From Paulownia fortunei (lineage: Eukaryota; Streptophyta; Magnoliopsida; Lamiales; Paulowniaceae): a stretch of DNA of 64,000 bases. A program made the position numbers and the translations under genes. A model generated the notes under the pieces. That model was given only the letters and a program-made list of their open reading frames with translations, was not told the DNA's origin and did not search any database. Below, piece by piece: positions 12,240-23,130 of this stretch; positions within the stretch are counted from its first letter, which is position 1; the number at the start of each line of letters is the position of its first letter. The stretch is from the NCBI GenBank assembly GCA_019321725.1, contig CM033116.1, positions 15,629,420 to 15,693,419 on the forward strand. The letters are read 5' to 3'.

Positions 12240-14405
12240 TATCACATCAGTTCCTCCCTGGACTTTCTTTTGTCTGTCCCCACAGTCCCATAAGAAATTT
12301 TGCTGGCCTAGAAGGAAAGTTGGGAAAAATTTTCTTCGGGTCTCCCATTTCACTAAGATGCATACTGGTTTTACGTAAAGAATATTTTGCTTTTGGTATA
12401 ATTACACAAGTTTTCCAAAATTCGAAAGTAAGTTGTTTGGCTATGCAACTTTTGGGGATTTTATTTGCTGGAAAAACAGCTGTTGCTGAAATTTCGTTAG
12501 TTGTGTCGGCCTGTAGGGTGAAAATTTTGTTCTTGTACACCTGCTAGCTGTATAGTTTGTATGTACGCCCGCCCATTATAGTAAGGCTTCAACCGAGTCC
12601 ATTGATTGGGGTGATTTAGAGCATGTTTTCAACATTTTCAAAATTATAAATATTTTTCATTAAATTGTCGTGTAAAAATGAAAATTTGTTTGGGTTGGTT
12701 ATGTTTTTGTTGACTACACGAATGGGGTATGGTACATAAAATTCATTTACTGCTGGTATAAAGCATGGTGCTGAAACTGCGGCTATTGTAACATATGGTT
12801 AGCTGACAAGTCTTCTCATTTTCTACAATCTAGAGAATAACAAAATACGATACACTGCTTCATTTAAATTTTTTATTTTATATTTATCACTTATTTTTAA
12901 TGATATTCCAAATAAGACTTGGATTTTCAAATTGGAGTTTTTTTTTGTTTTTTGTTTTAAATAACCCTCTCAATTAAAAGTAATGATAAGACACATTTCT
13001 ATTAGTTAAACTCTTATTACACCTTTATATAGTACATATACATAAAAATACTTATGCTTTTGAGGTAAGACTTCTAATACACATATTTTATATATTGTGT
13101 GTAATATTTAACAATAAACTCCATTTAATAAATATTTAAAATCTAAAAATCATATTAAAAATTATTGATATGTATTAATTGAATATCACAAATAAAAAAT
13201 AAAAATTCTAATAATTAAAACATAATTATTATTATAAATAGTTATCTTCAAGTTGTATCATTTAAAAATAACAAGTACGATACATATAAAAATAATATCA
13301 GAATAAGTCATATTTTACTTATATGTCTATAAATTTGTATATTATCTATTTTTGTATTTTTAGGTCAATTTTTCATAATAATTTGGAAAAACCTTAACCA
13401 TCAAGATTTTTGTGGATTCATACCCAAACTGGTCCAAAATTCGAGATCCAACTAGCTGACCTGCTTGACTAGTTTTACAATTTTAAAAAATAATATGGTC
13501 ATAACTTTCTAAATATAAGAAAATAATATTATTAAGAATTAATTATTTATATTTGCATCTTTTTAAAAAATTAAAAACTTCAGACATATTTATTGCCTTT
13601 TTATATATTTAAATTTGTAACTATTTATTAATTTTATAATACTAATTTTAATTTGTAAGAGTATTATATTTATATTTTATATGTAAGTAGATATATAATA
13701 TATACAAATTTATATATACATATATAAATATACATCACGTAAATATAATATTTTAAATAGGTAGAATTTAAACGAATTTGAATTTAAAAACTTAGATCGT
13801 TGTAATTTTAAAATCCATTTCAAATGATTTGGGTTCAAAACGAGTCCCCCGCTCATTGATATCTCTAATTTCATCCACCACACTTTTTTTCTTTTTTAAA
13901 TTCCCAGTGAGTGTGGGTTCAACCAACAGTTGAGGACGCTTGCCCTAAACACCAACGAACCGTTCCTGATAAAAGCATAATTGAATTCGGTAATCGGTTT
14001 TTCAATCTTTTTATCCTGGCTGAGCCGATACTACAAACAGAGGTGACCTTTATATATATACTCTTTTATCTTTTCCTCTGCTACATCAGAAAAAATAGAG
14101 ACCACAGGGTAAGCCTTCAGAACCTGGAAAAGCTCTACTTCTTTCCATGTAAAGCCACTTATAGCAAAATCAATTCTATAAGTCTTGTTCTCTTCAGCAA
14201 TTTTTTCAATCAGTATACTATCAGTATCTGCCCTGTATTTTCTACACACCTCAGGTTTGGTACAATTTTTTTTTTTTTGACTAATTTTTTTTTCTCTATT
14301 TCTTGCCTTAATTGAACAGAACTGTGCCTGGAACTGCATTTATTTGGCTTCAGTTATAATTTCGGGTTTCCAAGTAGCTTTTTCTTTGCCTCCAAGAGAT
14401 AGATA
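12240..14405. other. Spacer between the anthranilate synthase and quinone reductase genes
   Basis: About the first 500 bases after 12239 are probably 3' untranslated and terminator sequence of the upstream gene. 12850-13850 is very AT-rich with no motifs I recognise. The region 13850-14405 probably contains the promoter and 5' leader of the quinone reductase gene. TATATATA at about 14052-14060 could be a TATA box but lies about 350 bases upstream of the start codon. No coding evidence was found. Confidence 0.55.
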
Positions 14406-17400
14406 ATGCCCATCACCAAGGTGTATATAGTGTAAGTCAGGCAAAAGAAACTTTTATCTGGGCTGGAGTATTATTTATCTCTTCATCTTATTGAGAATTT
14501 TATTTAAGGTTATGCTTTATGTTTCAGGTATTACTCCCTCTATGGACATGTGGAGAGCATGGCAAGAGAGATACAAAGGGGTGCTAATGCAGTTCCTAGT
14601 GTTGAAGCAACACTTTGGCAGGTGATTTTTTGAGTTTGGCTTGTTTTCTTTTCTCCAGTGGGAGCTGAAATTGGAGAGATGATTGGTTTCTTGTTGTAGA
14701 ATTGGGCTTATGGAATTGACATTGATGATAATTTATTCAAATTAGAATGGAAGTATCTCGGTTTAAAGTTTCAATTTCTTGAGCCAAATACAATTTCAGA
14801 ATCAATTGATCTTGCCAATGAAGCCTAGTTCAAGACTTGACGTCTTCAATTCTAAGATTAGTAGTTGATTAGTTGATTGTTGATAGTTATTAATGATTAC
14901 TTATTGATTGCTAATTAGCTATCGATGATTGATATTCTTGGTGTAATGATTATGTATCTGTTTCACTCAAAAAAAAAAAAATTAAAAAAATTAAAAATTA
15001 AAAAAAAAAAAAAAGAAAAAGAAAAAGGAATTGATCAGACTTCAAAAACTTAACCTTGTAGTAGTGGTTGAGTGCTTGCTTTCTTTCAAATTAGGTACCC
15101 GAAACACTGCCTGGCCGGATCTTAGAGAAGATGAAGGCTCCTGGAAAAGCTGATGAGGTGCCTGAGATCACGCCCGAACAGCTGGTGGAGGCCGATGGCT
15201 TTATCTTTGGTTTTCCTTCCCGATTTGGGGTAATGGCAGCACAATTCAAAGCCTTTTTCGATGCCACCCATGACATATGGGCCACCCAAGCTCTTGCTGG
15301 GAAGCCTGCTGGAATTTTCTGGAGCACAGGTTTCCATGGGGGTGGACAGGAACTTACAGCGCAAGTTTTCTTTCTTCTTGATTTGTTGTTACAATCTTGA
15401 TTCTACTGCTAATTTAGTAGGTACTTGAAGTTGCTTGATGGTTGACTGCTGCAATTAATTTTAAAACTATGTTAATACTAGTTGAAACTTATTTAGAAAA
15501 ATCACTTAGGAAGGATAAAAAAAATTGAAGTACATTACATTGCGTTGCTATAAGCAAGACAAAGTGAGACGTTTAGAATGTAGGCAGTATCTGAATTTTG
15601 TTTTTCTTCATGCTTTCATGATTTTTCAGCATCGTTCAATTTAGTTTTTATTATCATAGGTCCTCTATCGTCGAGATAAGCTAGTTGAGTTACTATTGTT
15701 TGCCTTCTTATTGCTTTTCTGCATAGATTATATCTGATAGGAACTTAAGAGAATCTATTTTGCGAAAGTGAAGCCTATTTAACACTAATGTTCGATGTAA
15801 CTTGAATTTTTTTACTTTCACTTTGCACTTTCATCTTGAAATAAAAAATTCCTTTCAATCTCGCAAACATTCATCTTCTTGCAGCATTACTCTGGTTCTA
15901 AGATTAATTGATTTTACCTGAGTTTATGACAAGCTAAATAGTTTCCTTTAACCACCTGTAGATAGACCCGACTACGGGCCGGGTTGTAACTGGATCCGAC
16001 CCCTAACCGGCCCGTGGTCAACGATTCGAAACCCGTCGACACCCAAGGGCCGGTTATGGGTTGGGGTGAAAAAAACAATTAGTCGTTGCAACTTTAATTT
16101 AAGTTCAAGCCTTTTTTTAAAATTATTTTTAATTATATAATTTAAATTTTAGCTATTTTTTTTTTAAATTTAAGTGAAATTTTTCTATTGAAATTTAAAT
16201 TTAAACTTTAAGATTTCAAATTGATGCATCTTTTTTTTTTAAGTTTATTATAATTACAATATTAGATAATTTAAATTTTAGTTAACAATATTTTTTTCAA
16301 ATTTAAGTTTAAAAATTTTCATTCAATTTTAAGTTTAAGACTTCAAACCCTTTTTTATTTTTAAAAAATTATAATTTCATAGAATTAAATTTTAGTTAAC
16401 AAATAATAATTTTTCAAATCATAAATCAAAATTAAAAAAAAACAACGGTTGGAACCGGCCCGGACCCGGAACCTAAGGGTCGGTATTTCCCGACCCGTGA
16501 TCGGGTCTACCTGTAGAGCCTGGAAGAATTATGCACATTCCTAGTTAGTTGAGAAGCTTCTGTCTCACACAAGATGAGTAGAAATACAAGTTTGTAGAGA
16601 AGACTTTGATTTATTTCTAATTTTAATAAATTTCTTCAGTTTCTAAATTTTCTCTAATTTTTTATCCTCTTTTTCCTTTGCCTTTGTACAACCCTCAAGT
16701 GAAGGCTGCTTCCAACTTGTGGCCAGAAGTGCTGGTTGGGTCCAGTTCATGACAAAGGGATACTTTGTCACTATAATTTACTCCATAGTGTACAAGTGAG
16801 ATTTTGTTTTAATTCATCGGTGCAGAAGTGATACTTCCTTGGTACCGTATGCATGCTATGCACATATATGCATAAATACCTTTAAAAATTTCTAAGGTGC
16901 TCTTGGAATGAATATCTGATCTGTTGTGTGTAGTCGGAGAAAGTGGCACTAGTGCTAACTATTTGATAATATCTTCTGACTCTCCCCTTTGGCACTTGAT
17001 TGGCATAGGTTTTATTGAATAAGTCTGGCAAGTGAGTACGTGAAAATGCAGTGACATTTTAGTTGGATATCATTATTCTCCAAGACTAATTAGGATCTCA
17101 GAAAATTCCTTGCATATATTTTGGCAGAATGTCAAACAAATATACATGACTGGTATAGTTTGTACATTCCCGTGTACTACATCTTGGAGTTCTATTGCCA
17201 GAAATTTTAAGGTTTTCAAAATTCTTTTCAAGAAATTTTATGATAATAAACAATCAAGTTGTCTTTTATATTTTTTCTGGTCATTGTTTTCTTAATGATT
17301 TACTTTTCTCCTGCTCCAAAAGGAAAAGGAGAACCAATTAAAATGAACATGTTTCAATTGGGTGCCAACAGATTATGTTTTTGAACTTCTGCTTCTTCTT

Positions 17401-17738
17401 TCTTTTTCTTTCTTTCTTTCTTTCTTTCTTCAGCAACATATTTTTCCCTGATCTGGGAGCAAATATTTTATTATTTTGTGGGTTAATTCATACCTCCAGT
17501 AACTGCCTGCAGATTGACAGCCATAACACAGCTAGCACATCATGGCATGATATTTGTTCCTCTTGGCTATACCTTTGGTAGTGGAATGTTTGAGATGGAA
17601 CAAGTGAAGGGTGGATCTTCTTATGGTGCAGGAACTTATGCAGCAGACGGATCACGTCAGCCCACAGAGCTCGAACTTCAGCAAGCCTTTCATCAGGGTA
17701 AGTACGTTGCTGAAATTACAAGAAAGCTGAAGATTTAA
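14406..17738 (+). CDS. FQR1-like: NAD(P)H:quinone oxidoreductase, FQR1/WrbA-like flavoprotein
   Basis: Flavodoxin-like FMN enzyme of the WrbA/FQR family, which reduces quinones by two electrons with NAD(P)H, avoids semiquinone radicals and is linked to oxidative-stress and auxin responses. Exons: 14406-14431, 14528-14621, 15095-15360, 17513-17738, giving 203 residues, the family's normal length. Visible features: the FMN phosphate-binding loop YYSLYGHV (10-17), LWQVPETLP (38-46), GFPSRFG (79-85), [10 protein letters not shown] (117-126) and the C-terminal [31 protein letters not shown] resembles the FQR1-like paralogues more than FQR1 itself. Intron 3 (15361-17512) starts with GCAAGT instead of GT; the exon must end in ...ACAGC to give the family's TALTAITQ across the junction. 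That intron also carries a hAT-type MITE. No targeting peptide is visible, so it is probably cytosolic or peripheral to the plasma membrane. Confidence 0.95.
14950..15031 (+). repeat. A-rich tract in quinone reductase intron 2
   Basis: Long A-runs broken by TT and G lie just after TATCTGTTTCACTC. They follow a short region of ATTGATTG-like repeats (about 14865-14930). This could be the poly(A) tail of a short retroposon, but I see no polymerase III boxes or target duplications, so only the tract itself is annotated. Confidence 0.5.
15361..15366 (+). promoter_or_regulatory. Non-canonical GC 5' splice site (GCAAGT)
   Basis: The third intron of the quinone reductase gene begins GCAAGT after ...CTTACAGC and ends TGCAG at 17512. 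The rest of the donor (AAGT) matches the strong consensus expected for GC-AG introns. No nearby GT donor keeps the conserved protein sequence. Confidence 0.85.
15955..16517. mobile_element. hAT-type MITE with 8-bp target duplication, in intron 3 of the quinone reductase gene
   Basis: The element spans 15963-16509 (547 bp) and is flanked by perfect 8-bp direct repeats CCTGTAGA (15955-15962 and 16510-16517). Its ends are inverted repeats: the left begins TAGACCCGACTACGGGCCGG and the right, reverse-complemented, begins TAGACCCGATCACGGGTCGG, with 3 mismatches in the first 21 bases. The ends are GC-rich with repeated GGCCCG/CCGGCC motifs; the centre is almost pure A/T with three loosely repeated units around AAATTTTAG. 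It encodes nothing. Eight-base target duplications with TA-starting inverted repeats are the hallmark of hAT elements. Confidence 0.9.
17398..17430 (+). repeat. (TTTC)n microsatellite near the acceptor of quinone reductase intron 3
   Basis: Tandem CTTT units about 80-110 bases upstream of the 3' splice site at 17512. The pyrimidine richness may help branch-site or acceptor recognition. It is probably polymorphic. Confidence 0.75.
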
Positions 17739-19340
17739 ATCTGCTGTACTGCAATACACGTTTGAAGTAGGATAAGGAAATTGTAACAAAAAAAAGAGCT
17801 GTAACAGCCTGTATAGGTTCACAAAAATTTGAAGTTCTTGTTGCACCGAAATGCCAGTATAATTGATGTGATGTTCGACACAAATGTAACTGATGGAGTT
17901 CGATTATGATGCCTAGATCTGTGAATAAGGTCTTGAATGGATTAGAATGGTCCTAATTGAGTAGTAGTAATATGGTCCATTGTTGCAATTTCTTCTTAAC
18001 TTTTGAAGTTAAATTCATACCAAGAAAGAATGTCCCCAACAACGAGATTCGGATTTCATGGAGAATTCTATGTGTCCAGGTTTTCTTTTTTAATTTGATG
18101 TTTTATTTCGTATTCTACATTACAAATACATGTTAAGTGTATAAAATATTTATTTAAATATATATTTTATAGTGAAGTGAAATATGAGATGAAATTATAA
18201 ATTGAAAGAAGCGGAATTATATGATACTAAGGCTCTCAGGTATTTTTTAATGAACATTGCCTAAATAAGAAAATGTTTACTTAACCTCTACTGCAGTTTT
18301 GTTGCTTGTAAAAGGCTATCATGCTATGAAGTTATGGTTCTTAAAAAACTTGCTATTTGGTTGACTAACTAGTGAATTAGTTCACACTTCAAGTTGTCTT
18401 GTGATATTTCGTTTATGACTGACATAGCACGGGAAAAAATAATTTAAAATATTTAGGTACATTAATTGGATGCTTAGGTTAGGTAGCTAATTTGATGGCA
18501 TAGTTTAAAATTAGTGTGTTAATAGATTATACGAAACAGGAAATGGTATAACAGTACAGGCTTGAGAGTGACTGACTCTTAATATCAAGAATATTGGTAC
18601 CAATAGGGGAATAAGAAAGATCCTGTTCCATCTGTTGGACATCTGCAAGTTCCAAGGCTAACTTTGTTCTCTAGACAATACTTTCTCCCTGCTGTATATT
18701 CGGGTATATTGTTTATGTTTGAATAATTGACAAATAGTTTATTTGTTATAAAATAGAATTTTTATTAGTCTTCCAAACACATATTGTTATATATCGTATA
18801 ACATATCAAGGACCATCTTTTCCCTTGTCGTCTCTCGCAATGGCACTAGCAGCATACTCTTGTCTGGATTGAAAAAGGGCACTATCATAATTGAGTTAAT
18901 GATGCCACTTGGTGGATGGATCCACCGAAGAGGGGACAAAACACCCTCTCTTCGCTAGTTTGGTAGTTAGGTGGGGTGTTGAGGCTTCAACAAAATTCTA
19001 AGTGGTAATTTGAAGCAAAGGAAATAACTTCATCAGTCTATCTTTTCACAGGTTATTGTAAAATTTAAAAAAAATTATAATTTCTCATTGAATCATAATA
19101 ATTGGTACACAACAATATATAATTATTCTAGGAAAAAAAAACCAATATAACCAAATCAGAAAAATAAATCCCAGTATAAATCCCAGTATAAATCCCATGA
19201 TTGAAGGATTGCCTAACACTATAAAATCACATGATTTAGGGGATCAAAATCACTTTCCTAGCAGAGTATATACCCACTGAATTGTTTTCTAACAATCTGG
19301 CTACCACAATTGTACAATTCAATAAGCTGGAGAATAGATG
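17739..19340. other. Spacer between the quinone reductase gene and the retrotransposon block
   Basis: The first 200-300 bases are likely 3' untranslated sequence. A GC-richer patch at 18880-18960 contains GGATGGATCCACC and the pair CGAAGAGGGG...CCCTCTCTTCG, which could form a hairpin. I recognise no gene in it. A short tandem of ATAAATCCCAGT units occurs at about 19165-19197. Confidence 0.5.
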
Positions 19341-19481
19341 TCTTTGTTGGGATAATGACATAAAAGTATGTAATTGTATTTTATTTGCTGAATTAATAAA
19401 ATAATAATTTACAATTATACATGTGTATATTGATAGCTTATGAATATCAGAAAAAAATTTGTTTATTAATTTGATCATATC

Positions 19482-21917
19482 TGTAATACTCGAACCTCGC
19501 ACTACTTACCTAACCAATATAGTTCATGCATTTCATGTTACGTATATGTCATTTGTATTTTTAATTAAGATTTCATAATGCACTATATTTTATATGATAT
19601 TTTTAATAATTAAACTTTAAAGTTGTCACCCAACATTAATTTTCAATTTTTTAACCTAATTGGTTGAATTGATACTAAAATACGAGAATTTATGTATCAA
19701 CTATCAGATACCATTAACTTACACGTGGTAATATTAAAAATATGAGAGCCACTAGGACATTATCTTACTAAATTAAGAAGGTATAAATTCTTATTAGAAA
19801 ATAAATTTGGAGGCTTTTAAATAAATATAAAAAATATTATGTACTAATTATATATAAATATGATATTCATATATATATATATATAAACAAGTACGAAATA
19901 TGCATATATATATATATATATGTATATGTGTGCAGTATATATATATATATAAACAAGTACGAAATATGCATATATATATATGTATATGTGTGTAGTATAA
20001 TACACACACACATGTACACAAAGGGGTTTAGTTTAAGGGATACGTACTCATATGCTATAATATATATATATATATATATTATAATAGAGTTCCTTAATTA
20101 TGAAGTAAATTGGTATGAAGTATGCAAACACACGCACACGAAAGGAGAAAAAAATACATACACGGTGAACACCTAAATTAACTAAATAAAAGACACCACA
20201 CATCACACACGCACGACAACAAAGAAAGGAAAAGAAAAAAAAAAAAAAAGAAAGAAAGAAAGAAAGAAAAGAGAGGGTGCTCCAACAAATTTCAACGGTA
20301 GGAATTAGAGTAAATTTTAAGTAAAGACTCTTCTGAATTTATATAGATAAAAATATATATTTATGCCGTTTATTTATAATTTATAAGAAAGTTTTTGATT
20401 TAAATTAACTAGTTATCTACTTGTGAGATAATAATTAATATACACCTCTAATTTGAAATTAGTTATAAATATTTTACTTTGTTATCTTGTATTAATTGGA
20501 TGAATGAACTAATTTAATTAAAGGATCGGTTACGGAGATTATAAAATATCAATTAGATAATATTAGAATAAATTCGAGACGAGATATTAAGGTATTTAAA
20601 AGATTTTGATTGGGTTGAAGTATAAATTTTAAGATTTAATTGTTACTTAATTAAATTGAAGATTTAAGATTTTTTATGAGATTTGATATAGTAAACCTAT
20701 TGATTAAGAATAAAAATTAATACGTTATACTTTTACAAACTGCCTTATATTTAAGATTAGAGGGGAGAATATTATTAACCTTCAATAGGAAAGGTGAAAG
20801 GTAAGTGAAAATTCATTTGCAACTACAATGCATGGACATAGTATTTCGTGTATTATCTATATTAAATGTGATCTTTATATCTTGATGGTGTATTGTGAGC
20901 ATTATACATACCTTACAGTATATATATTGCTAGGATGATAGAAAATATGATCTATTGTGTTATTGGACAAGCCATTCATCAGCATTTACAAGTTCATGCA
21001 TAACACATACTCACAGTTGAGGTTTTTGCATCTATGACATTATTTTCAAAAAAAAAATATTTCGGTTGGCCACTACAAGTGTATTGAGGCGCCTGTGTGG
21101 CTTATTTATATGATATTTTGGGGCGCCGCGAGTATTACTTTTCGAAGGATCATAGGGGTTGATAAGGGGTATGCCTTTAGTGGTCACAAGATGATGGACC
21201 ACTTGACTGTGCTCTTATTGACGCTGCTGGTGGGAAGACTTTTGAAGGATCATAGGGGAAGATAGGGGATGGACTTCTGGTGATCCCAAGAGATGACCCC
21301 CGTACTATGTTAATTAATTTATGGCCATGTGATTATTGAAATTGTTGATAGTTCTATCTAGTACATAGTAGGTGGACCAAGGGCCTAGTGATGGAAAATA
21401 ATTTTGAGTGAACTATTTTTTATGCATGAGTTTGCATTCTTATTATGATCTCATAGAAATGCATTGCATATATGTTAGATTATCCCTTCAACATGCATGA
21501 TTTTTAATTACTGAGTATTAGCTCACGTAGTTCATGCATTGCAAGTGAGTTTGGTGATACTTGAAGCTATGGACTTACTTGGCAAGCTGCTAGAGTTCCT
21601 ACAGGTTTTGAGGATCAGTGTACATGGATAACGACATGTTGGGCTGATTGTTAGCTTATTTGATTTCGAAGTCTACTGTATTAAATTTGGGACTTATACT
21701 GTGTTTTACTTTTAAAACTTTTCTGTACATGGGTATGTAAATATTGTGGTTGTTATGAGTTCTTTGCAGGTGTATATATTATTCTTTGAGTTGGAGAATA
21801 GTTTATTATTTATTAATATGTTACAGGGAGAAAAAAAAAAGAAACTTCATCATGCATGCACACATGTTCTATCAAATTATACTATATATATGGTTGTGTA
21901 GTAATGGGGGTGTTATA
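19482..21917 (+). repeat. 5' LTR of the gypsy element
   Basis: 2436 bp, starting TGTAATACTCGAACC and ending GGGGGTGTTATA. It differs from the 3' LTR by about 12 bases in the first 80, all transitions by my count. It contains a 66-bp tandem duplication (19885 and 19951) and an extra AT-palindrome segment (about 20036-20098), both absent from the 3' copy. A purine-rich AAAGAAAGAAAG run is at about 20233-20270. Confidence 0.92.
19885..20015 (+). repeat. 66-bp tandem duplication inside the gypsy 5' LTR
   Basis: AAACAAGTACGAAATATGCA begins at 19885 and again at 19951, followed each time by an AT run and TGTATATGTGTG. The 3' LTR has one copy (about 27000-27045). Confidence 0.8.
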
Positions 21918-21920
21918 GAG

Positions 21921-21936
21921 TGGTATCAGTGCTCAG
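21921..21936 (+). promoter_or_regulatory. Primer-binding site (initiator tRNA-Met) of the gypsy element
   Basis: TGGTATCAGTGCTCAG lies 3 bases downstream of the 5' LTR end. It matches the 3' end complement of plant initiator tRNA-Met over TGGTATCAG, with a mismatch after that. Confidence 0.85.
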
Positions 21937-22075
21937 TTACGGGTTCTGTAGATTGTCCATGTATATAAACTTGGAACTTGTGGAAGTACAACTTTGCTCG
22001 TAAGTCTTATTTTATTATGTGATGCATTATTGTTTCATGAATTATATTGGCCATATTCTAAAATAGTATTGCAGC

Positions 22076-23130
22076 ATGACAAGAACAAAGAGTGAGAGTA
22101 GTAGTGGAGGTGGAAGCCGAGAAAAGGAGACACCTATGCTAAATGATGATCGGGATACTATTATAAACTGACTTACAGAACTTATTCAACAACAGTTGAA
22201 ACAAATTCAACAACTTATCCAGTAGAGGAATGTGGGTGGACAACAGAGAGCTGAAGTGAATCAACCGCAGCCCCGAGCAGAACAAGTGGAGATAGTTGGG
22301 AAAAGGTTCAAGAAACTCAATCCACCAACATTTGAAGATGCGGTACATCCCACAGCGGCAGAGGATTGGCTGAGAACCCTAGAGAATATATTCCAGTATA
22401 GCATAGTCCCAGAGGAAGAGAAGGTGATATATGCCTCGTTTATACTTTGTGGAAGTGCTAAACACTAGTGGGATACAATGAAGAGCATAGATGATCCCTC
22501 TACTATGACTTGGGAAAGATTTAAAGAGTTATTCAGGAACAAATACTTCACATCTCCTATTTGTGCAATGAAGATGAATAAATTTATACAGTTGCGGTAA
22601 TGAGCTATGACAGTCGGGGACTATATTCAAAAATAGTTGTCCAGGTTTGCTATGCATATGATCAGCATTGATATACTAAAAGTACAGAGATTTCTTGAAG
22701 GTTTGTGGCCAAAACTATACAGAGATCTTAATATGGCGGGAATTCAAGGAGTCACCTATTCACTAATTGCTGATAGAGCATTAGTTGTTGAGCAAGCGAA
22801 ACTCAGAATTATTTGTGCGCAAGAAGCTCGTCGCCAATTTAAGCAAGAACAAGGACAGAGGTGGGCTGGAAGTGAAAAGAAGAGACCATTCCAAGGTCAA
22901 GGCTAGAAACCCAAATTTCGATCACAATAAGGGCAGCAACAGTGGGAGCAAAATAAGAGACTAAAGATAGAGGAGGGGAAAGCGCCGATGCTACAATTCA
23001 TGTGCCTTAGATGCGGTGGCCAACATATGAAAAATTGCCCTGCAGATCCTAGAAGGTGCTGTGTGTGTGGAAAGGTTAGCCATATTGCCAGAATATGCTT
23101 GGAGAACCCAAACTCTACAAAGCAACATAA
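22076..23130 (+). pseudogene. gypsy gag (broken)
   Basis: Capsid/nucleocapsid region. It starts MTRTKSESSSGG at 22076. The Retrotrans_gag core is seen as PTFEDAVHPTAAEDWLRTLE and ERFKELFRNKYF, followed by two zinc knuckles, CLRCGGQHMKNC and CCVCGKVSHIARIC (the latter C-x2-C-x4-H-x4-C at 23057-23098). Premature stops are present, for example TAG at 22223 after CAG, and TAATGA at about 22599-22604. It cannot make an intact protein. Confidence 0.88.

Noticed and set aside
13911..14315. Open frame of 134 codons before the quinone reductase start
   Set aside because: It is Phe/Ile/Leu-rich from T-rich leader sequence and has no homology. The true start at 14406 gives the full conserved N-terminus.
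14820..15031. Possible retroposon with poly(A) tail in quinone reductase intron 2
   Set aside because: A-rich tract only; no A-box/B-box pair and no target duplication.
18880..18960. GC-richer patch with a possible hairpin downstream of the quinone reductase gene
   Set aside because: The inverted arms are short (about 9 bases), and I see no conserved RNA family, microRNA-like precursor length or repeat copy to support a call.
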